From the NCBI GenBank assembly GCA_003254905.1, contig QANU01044997.1, positions 32,525 through 96,524 on the forward strand: a stretch of 64,000 bases of DNA, read 5' to 3'. The stretch's first letter is position 1. Every line of letters begins with the position of its first letter. The DNA is from Nissolia schottii. Lineage: Eukaryota; Streptophyta; Magnoliopsida; Fabales; Fabaceae. The position numbers and the translations under genes were made by a program. Below, one piece after another: positions 57,660 to 64,000 of the stretch. The notes beneath the pieces were generated by a model. That model saw only the letters and a list, made by a program, of their open reading frames with translations. It was not told where the DNA came from and ran no database searches.

Positions 57660-58870
57660 ACCGGCCCAACCTACACAACATCAAGCAGGGAAATCTTTGA
57701 AGAAAAGGAAGTCCATGGCCAGGAGTGTTACTACAATAGATTCTGAGACTCAACCAGTCCTGGGAAAGAGAGGAATGAAGATAGAATGGGAAGAGGATGG
57801 TCAGATGTTGAAGGTACCACGATCAGAGGTGACAAGAGCAGAGAATGCTTCTCTGGATATATCACTGGAGGTTTCTAGGCAACCCCACTGGGAGCCATGA
57901 AAATACTAGTTTGGAATTGTCGGGGTCTCGAGAATTTCCATGCAGTTCCAGTCCTTTGCCTCGACATCGTTGCCCTTGATGAAACAGAAGTCAAGTTTGG
58001 TATCTGGTCAGGTTTGGGAGTCATTAGCAATGATTATGTGGAGGAACAATATAGACATGAACATTGTACATATTAGAAGTTCTTTCATTGACACTTAGTT
58101 GAGCGACTATGAGGAGAGGGCGTGGCACTTTACCCTGTTCTATGGAGAGCCTAGCACTAGTAATGGACACCGTGCATGGTAAAAGAAATGAGAAGACTTG
58201 AGCTCCTAGATCGTATTTAGCAGATTCAAAAATTTAGGGATGTGGTAGATTACTGTGGGTTCCGTGATTTGAATTTTGATGGAAACAAGTTTACCTGGTC
58301 CAATGGTCGTGAGAAAATGTTTCACGGGGGACAAATGGAATGCCCATTTCGATTTGAGGAGATGTGGAAGAAGGAGAAATTACCCGATGACATCATTCAG
58401 GATGGGTGGACCTTGGCAAAGATTCAAAACAAGGATATTTAGAGGGAGAACTCCAATCGAAGAGAATATCAAATACTTGAAAAAGAAGAAAAAGGGGGAG
58501 CTTAATGAGCTTCTGAGCAATGAGGAAGTAATGTGGAAGCAACGTTCTCGAGTTACATGGCTTACGGAAGGGGAATCCAACACAAAATTCTTCCACAAAC
58601 GGGCTTCAACAGGGAAACAGAAGAACATAATTGTGAAGTTGCAAGATGACCAAGGAGTTACCCATGGTAATTCGGAGGAAATTGAGAAGGTAGCTAAATT
58701 ATTTTGCTAGTATTTTTACCTCTTCTAATCCTCCCTATCTGGAACGGATTTTGCAAGAGCAATTTAATACATTGTATGGACAGAAATCAGATTTTCTAAA
58801 TATGTCTTTCTCACGGGGAAAAGTTGCGATGACTCATATGTTTAATAACCTTAGACTGAATGATATAGTG
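57660..58870 (+). pseudogene. LINE (L1-type): ORF1 tail, ORF2 endonuclease start and linker
   Basis: The end of an ORF1-like frame (57697-57900) stops in gccatga, and the overlapping ATG opens MKILVWNCRG, the hallmark N-terminus of plant L1 endonucleases (consensus 'WNcRGl'). Decayed endonuclease text follows; VVDYCGFRDLNFDGNKFTWS near 58240 is its conserved C-terminal part. From 58440 to 58710 an open stretch gives the linker: EEVMWKQRSRVTWLTEGESN, TKFFHKRAS, KNIIVKLQDDQG. The RT domain proper is missing after about 58870. Stops and shifts between 57930 and 58240 show it is dead. Confidence 0.75.
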
Positions 58871-60041
58871 TCTAAGTTAACCCAAAGTAGGTCCTCTTAA
58901 TCAAATAAGTTGACTTTCGGACCTTAGCAGCAACGTCATGGCACTAGGAGGGCACTGGGAACCACTGGCATGGGCGCCATAGCGCTCGGGTAGTGCCATA
59001 GTGCTCGTGTCAGAGCGCCATTGCACTGTGAGAGCACAATAGCGCTCCATGCCGACCTTGAAAGTCCTGCATTGCTAGTTTCAATAGTTGGAGGTGCTAG
59101 TCTTTCCCTATAAGTAGATTCTTACTTCATAAGTCTTAGCATGCATTGGAAAATGATTATTTTATTTTTCAGTAAGTGCAAGTGAGGGTCCTCCTAGTAT
59201 GGAACCTTGCGAAGATTTAATTGCTTCTTTGAGGAGCATAGGAACTTAAAGGCAATCGTTCAGTGTTCTTTACGAATGGTAAGTTGTTACGACCTAAATT
59301 CGGAAGTGGCTGCATGTAGAGACATCGTCCCCACGGAAACTCTAAACCATGACTAAATGTACTCATGAGAAAAACATAATTAAATAATAGTTCAATATAC
59401 TAAATAATAACTAGGTTTGCATAACTAAATGAAAATAGTATCCCCAAAGGGTTACAACTGAATCTAAAATAACAGATAACTAAGCGTAATCATAATTGCA
59501 TTATGTTCGAGAATGATACAAGAGAACCAAAGAATGATGTAGGAAACTCGGTAGCAGATGCAAGACAATTAGAGGCAAACAACAAGCAAGTTCCTCCCAA
59601 CTTCCTTCTCAGTTTCTCCCTAATCCAAGTGCGAATGTGAACGTCATGTTCCTGAGGTCGGGTACAAATGTTGACCATGTAGAAGATAAAGAAAAATAGA
59701 AGAAACAGGGGGACGGTGAAGACTAGCAAAGTCCCTGGACGTAAAGACTCTAGAAAGGTTGTTGGAGATAAAGACCGAAGTAGCACACAACTGAAGCCAA
59801 CAAAATAAGGGAAGGATAAACCTATTGTTTTGCCTTTCCCTCACAAGATACAGAAGCCCTAAGAAACTAGTTGAGATGGAAGAAGAGAAGGAAATGTTGA
59901 ACATCTTCAAAAAGGTTGAGGTAAACATACCCCTTCTAGATGTTATTTGTCAAACTCTTAAGTATGTCAAGCTCTTGAAGGAATGATGTACAAACAAGAA
60001 GAGATTAAAAGACGGTGAACATGTAGATTTATGTCAGAACG
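58871..60041. other. LTR-like repeat DNA, boundaries unresolved
   Basis: The interval 58930-59070 is rich in gccatagcgctcgggtagtgccat-like palindromic words, like the right end of the solo LTR at 11976. tgttacgacctaaattcgg at 59286 looks like an LTR terminus. No clean duplication or internal genes were found. The open frames at 59490-59928 on the - strand match nothing known. Confidence 0.35.
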
Positions 60042-61010
60042 TGTAACACCCTAGTTAACTAATTACGTTTAAGTCGTAATTAATGCTCGCTAGTTGTCAC
60101 GTTTTAGCATCGACTTACCTATAGACTTAATTATATGAGATATTTAATTGAAAAATATGGGGAATTTTGAACTTTTGTGGAAAAACTCATGAGTTTAAAA
60201 ACTTGATCCATATAGAGTGATACTTTATTTTTTAAAAACAACGTTAGACAACAATAGGCATAACGATATCAGATTAAACATACTAATCATAAACTGAAAG
60301 TACCTCAAGTACACAAACTGTATATAATAATAATAATAATATAGCAGAACAATATTCATCCATCGTCACAAAATTCACAATGCCACATAGGGCATCATCA
60401 TAGAACAAACATAAATATAATATCCAAAATAATAAAAGACAAGAAGCTCAACACATGCTTATTCATCATAACGACAAAATCCAAAACACCTAAATAATAT
60501 CTTAAAAGCAAAACGATGGGATAACTGAACCTCGCACCATCACCACCACACTTAAATCACCAAAGCGTCATCTGGAGGGAAATACTATATGAGTCCACAA
60601 CCCGGAGAGAAAAATCTCTTATCGCACTCTTCGGGCGCATGCTAAAAGCCTTGTGCTAGCTTCGTGCGTTACTAGTGAGTCAACGAGGGCCATGAAACTG
60701 GGGTATCATGGCCTCCTCGAGATCAGACTCCAGCAACATTATCAGCAATGGGCGACGAGGGTAAAGGCGGAGGAACCACAGGGTTAGCATCATGAGGGGG
60801 AAGCAACTCCTGAATTTGGCGTATTAGCTCGGGTGTAATGGAAGCATCTACCATGTCCATGGCCGCTATCTCATAGGTCATCAGGTGGGCGGCGACCACA
60901 ACGACTACACCCCGAATAGGATCAATCTTGACGCTCCTGACGTTGCGAGGTCCCAATCCCGCTATCCGTGCCGGCATCGAAACCTAGAACCAAATGCGGA
61001 GGGAATAAGA
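60042..61010 (-). mobile_element. Gypsy-like LTR end, inverted relative to 22937-26031
   Basis: tgtaacaccctagttaac, then acgtttaagtcg, is the reverse complement of the right end of the 3.1-kb solo LTR (cttaaacgtaaac, then tagctagggtgttac). No far end (gggatgttaca) is seen before the similarity is lost, so it is truncated. A 84-codon frame on the - strand (60723-60977) has no recognisable product. Confidence 0.55.
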
Positions 61011-61619
61011 AAATGAATTTCCTTAGTGGGGTTCCTGTGCATCATAAGTGTCATCGCATAAGGTTCTAGCCGTTCGGGCCATCTCTAAGTGAGCATATAT
61101 CATAGTGTCATCCACATTTGTATAATTTGTGATTATCACCATCTCATTGATCATGGTCACATACATTTTGTGCTCTAAACACATGCTCTTTATGCTCTAA
61201 CAGTTTTTCCTATTTTTTCAGTGCAACAAAATGGCCTGAGTCAGGCCCTGAGCTGTTTGGAATCTTAGTAACACGTTTGAAGGGTAAGAAATTTGAATAG
61301 CAATTAGTATCTGCTAGATTAGTAGGGGCGTAGATAATCACATCTACAAGGAGCATTACGATTAGTAGAGGCTGGCTATTTTGGGGCAGGGACATGCAGC
61401 ATATTTCTACGCATCCTCGTATAGAATTTTGTTAACAAACTTTGTATATGTATTAATTTGGTAAAAGGAGGCTTTCGGTTTCCTTGTTTTCTTTATGGTT
61501 ACCAGTACTCCAGTACCTTGGAGTTGTATATTTTTCTACTGGTGCCAATCTTCGTGCATGGCTAATCGTTTTTTATTGGGGAAACGTTCATTTTAGTTTT
61601 TGAGAGTGTAAGCCTATAT
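61011..61619. other. Intergenic, nothing recognised
   Basis: No inverted ends, RNA gene or supported open frame; it may be further LTR or LINE debris. Confidence 0.3.
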
Positions 61620-61880
61620 TGTTTTTCAAAAATATTATATGTACACCCAATTTCATACACTCATACATATGTACACCCAATTTCATACACTCATACATAC
61701 ACCATTAATAATACACAAATTTTATTCTCACGAGTGCACAAACATTACAAACTTGTAAATGATAATTTCAATTATACTTAATTAAGTGCACAAACATTAC
61801 ATGAGTTAAAACACAAACTTTATGTATATAAGTACGAGGTGTATGTATGGTGTATGATTTTTGGTGTACGTGTAGCAGAA
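61620..61880. mobile_element. Intact copy of the small TIR repeat (CACTA empty site)
   Basis: Ends are tatatgtacaccc and the reverse complement of ggtgtacgtgtagc. A 31-bp unit around catacactcatacatatgtacaccc is locally duplicated at its left. Its reverse complement matches 38879-39010 joined to 46840-46915, showing the uninterrupted target gtgcactcgtgagaa at about 61728-61742. Confidence 0.75.
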
Positions 61881-62679
61881 CTCATTATTTTTATTTTTGA
61901 AATTCAAATTTTAACTTTTTAATCATGGTAAGTTGGAGGTTAAATTAGTTCCGAAAATTTATATTGCCATTGCAAATTAAAGTAATTAAACTCTAGCTAT
62001 ATTTAGTAATACGGTGATATTAGATAAAAAGTAATTGAAAAATATATAATTAGTTTAAGAAAAACAAAGAAGAAATAAGAAATTACAGAATTTATGAAAT
62101 AGATTAAGAGAATACTGAAAGTATTTTTTTAGTCTTTAGAAACTCTATTGAATAGTTAATAAAAAATAAAATAAATGATGTAAAAACACATTCACTATTA
62201 TTACATTTATACGTGATGACCCACCCCACTACATTTTTAATCATTACACCATGTTTAATTTACCTAATACTTAATAGACACCTCATGCTTGTGACCCACT
62301 AATAATTATAATTTTTAAAAATTTTAAAAATTAAAGTTTCAGAAAAATACTACATAGCATAGTCCAAAAATGCAGAGCACCATTCCATTTGAATGTCTCA
62401 ATCACCAAAGAAAGAATCAAAGTGTATTGTGGAAGGGGAAAGGATTGCATGAGTTGATGTTAGAGAAGGGTTACAATCAAGAAAGAGGAGAGGAAACGGA
62501 GAAAATGGTAAGGAGACATGGGGAAAACACCGAGGTTGATTGCCGATTGGTTAGAATTTTTAAGGGGTATGAGGTTCCTTTACTTTGAAAGAGTAGAGTA
62601 ACAATTGCTTGTGAAAGAACCAGAAATTGACAACTTCACTAAAATGATGTAGCATATTGTAAAGCTTAGGTATTTGAAT
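61881..62679. other. Intergenic, no supported gene
   Basis: AT-rich. A 72-codon Lys/Glu-rich frame (62370-62588) has no recognisable homolog. Confidence 0.3.
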
Positions 62680-63057
62680 TTATATATTACTAGACTCAGA
62701 TCCACGCAATGCGCGGGTAAAGAAAGTTACATGCTACCTTAATATTGTAATTTAGTATAATAACTTTTAACATCTTAGTGAACAAACATGTACATCATGC
62801 GTACACAAACATATGAAACAATTAACACAAACTAGTATGTGAGCAAAACAGATGAAGGAATAGTGCACAAACTTTTACCATCTTATTGCACAAACATGTA
62901 TAACATACATGCACAAACATATTAAGTAATTAACACAAACTAGTATTTTAGAAGAAAAAGAAGAGAAAGGAATCCTGCACAAACTTTTAACATCTTAGTG
63001 AACAAACATGTACAACATACATACACAAACATATAAACAATTAACACAAACTAGTCG
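62680..63057. repeat. Three tandem units of about 110 bp after a Helitron-like 5' end
   Basis: Units start acttttaacatcttagtg at 62763, 62871 and 62983, each with gaacaaacatgta, acacaaacatat and attaacacaaactagt. They are the reverse-strand form of the tttgtgca vocabulary seen at 6056 and 39656. Just upstream, tactagactcagatccacgcaatgcgcggg resembles Helitron 5' ends, which often carry a ccgtgcaatgcacggg-like hairpin. No 3' hairpin-CTRR end is confirmed. Confidence 0.6.
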
Positions 63058-64000
63058 TGCACAAGTGTTATCCCCACGATTTGATCTAGAGATTCCATGT
63101 ACGAAAATGGAGGTGATGAAGAAAAGAAGCTGAACAAAACAAATAATGATGCGTGATGATGAATTTGTAGAAAACGAATGACGATGATGAGGATGTCAAT
63201 CACGAAAATGAAGGAATCAATATATGGTGAAGAATCAATGAAGATTGCGTGAGAGCTTGCTCATTAAGTTGAAGCTATATGGTACCGAGTCGTGAGGGTG
63301 CAGGGCCCATTTTTTCGTTTTTGGTAGCAAATACGAATTACAATAAATGAGTGTACGATCTCCTTTGTGACAATACGGTGACATATTATTTGATGTATAC
63401 CAATAATTTTTTTAAAAAAATTTCTACCAAGTAAAAAATAATAGAACATGTACAAAATCATTAATTTAATTAAATTGCATTTTGACTGGTGTTAATTTAG
63501 GTAAGTTACAGTTTGACTGAACACGAAATTCTTATCTTAGTTTGCTTTTTTATTTTATTATTATTATTAGTCAGTGTATTAATGGCCAAATTTAATAAGA
63601 ATCTTCTACGTGTATTATTATTTTTAGTCCCTATATACGTTACATGCAAGTCCACAACGTGTAAATTAATATCCAAGATCCCTGAGAAAACAAGGCCAAT
63701 TTTTCAATAACAAAAATACAACAATAACTATATATTTTTTTTCCAGATAGAGAAGAGTAGAGGAAGCAAATTCCAGTTTGCATTATTTATATAACGTTGC
63801 ATGCATTTGGCATACATAGCACAGAAATCTCAACTTTAGACATGCATGGCCACTATCTTCTGAGCCAGAAACTGCATATTATCTAAATTAATTTAAATCC
63901 AAGAGCATACTAAGCACCATTCCTATCGAAGATACATCTGATTACCTCTCTCCCAAGTTCGGAGGAATAATTTTGACAATACGACTTATTGAGGAAAAAA
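63058..64000. other. Intergenic to window edge, nothing recognised
   Basis: Contains gatgatgaa-rich sequence near 63110-63200 and AT-rich DNA. No gene supported. Confidence 0.35.

Noticed and set aside
59490..59928. Two - strand open frames of 94-98 codons
   Set aside because: They overlap each other in different frames within LTR-like DNA and match nothing known.
62763..63057. CRISPR-like array
   Set aside because: The units are contiguous degenerate tandem repeats without unique spacers, in a plant nuclear context.

Overview
The window is nuclear DNA of a flowering plant, almost certainly a eudicot and, from the style of its repeats, probably a legume. That placement is inference; no species marker is visible. 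It is AT-rich, with long intergenic stretches packed with transposable-element debris and only two intact genes. Both are on the + strand and both are interrupted by GT-AG introns, so they have to be read by splicing.

Gene 1 (34908-37321, five exons, 262 aa) is an Aux/IAA auxin-response repressor of the IAA7/14/16/17 type. It has a complete EAR motif, degron and PB1 domain. A run of 12 glycines encoded by alternating GGC/GGG codons puts a G-quadruplex-like motif in its mRNA. Gene 2 (51736-56836, eleven exons, 393 aa) is an MRS2/CorA-type magnesium transporter of the MRS2-7/MGT7 (MRS2-I) type with the GMN signature. Its fifth intron holds a near-perfect miRNA-like hairpin, and its stop codon lies in a perfect 29-bp tandem duplication. 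No functional link between the two genes is evident; they sit 14 kb apart with a CACTA transposon cluster between them.

Layout. 1-10 kb: an LTR-end fragment resembling Athila-type elements, degenerate tandem repeats, and five small elements with inverted ends and target-site duplications (hAT-like, Mutator-like, Tourist-like). 11-15 kb: a decayed LINE split by a 1.9-kb solo LTR, followed by a foldback Mutator-like element. 17-26 kb: a SINE, a second decayed LINE and a 3.1-kb solo LTR carrying one CACTA end. 26-34 kb: a second hAT-like copy, a Mutator-like element with a 795-bp N gap, a long gene-free stretch and a second SINE. 34.3-37.5 kb: the Aux/IAA gene with its promoter elements. 39-46.8 kb: a CACTA element nested in a larger CACTA element, which itself sits in a third small repeat. 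Empty-site copies of both insertion sites are present in the window. Two single-N joins suggest an assembly problem here. 48 kb: a Mutator transposase fragment. 51.7-56.9 kb: the magnesium transporter. 57.7-63 kb: a third LINE, an LTR fragment, and tandem repeats of a 'tttgtgca' family.

The best candidates for something undescribed are the intronic hairpin in the transporter gene, two hairpins plus a Val-Asn/Val-Asp repeat ORF inside the inner CACTA element, and the foldback Mutator-like element. None is a demonstrated new system.
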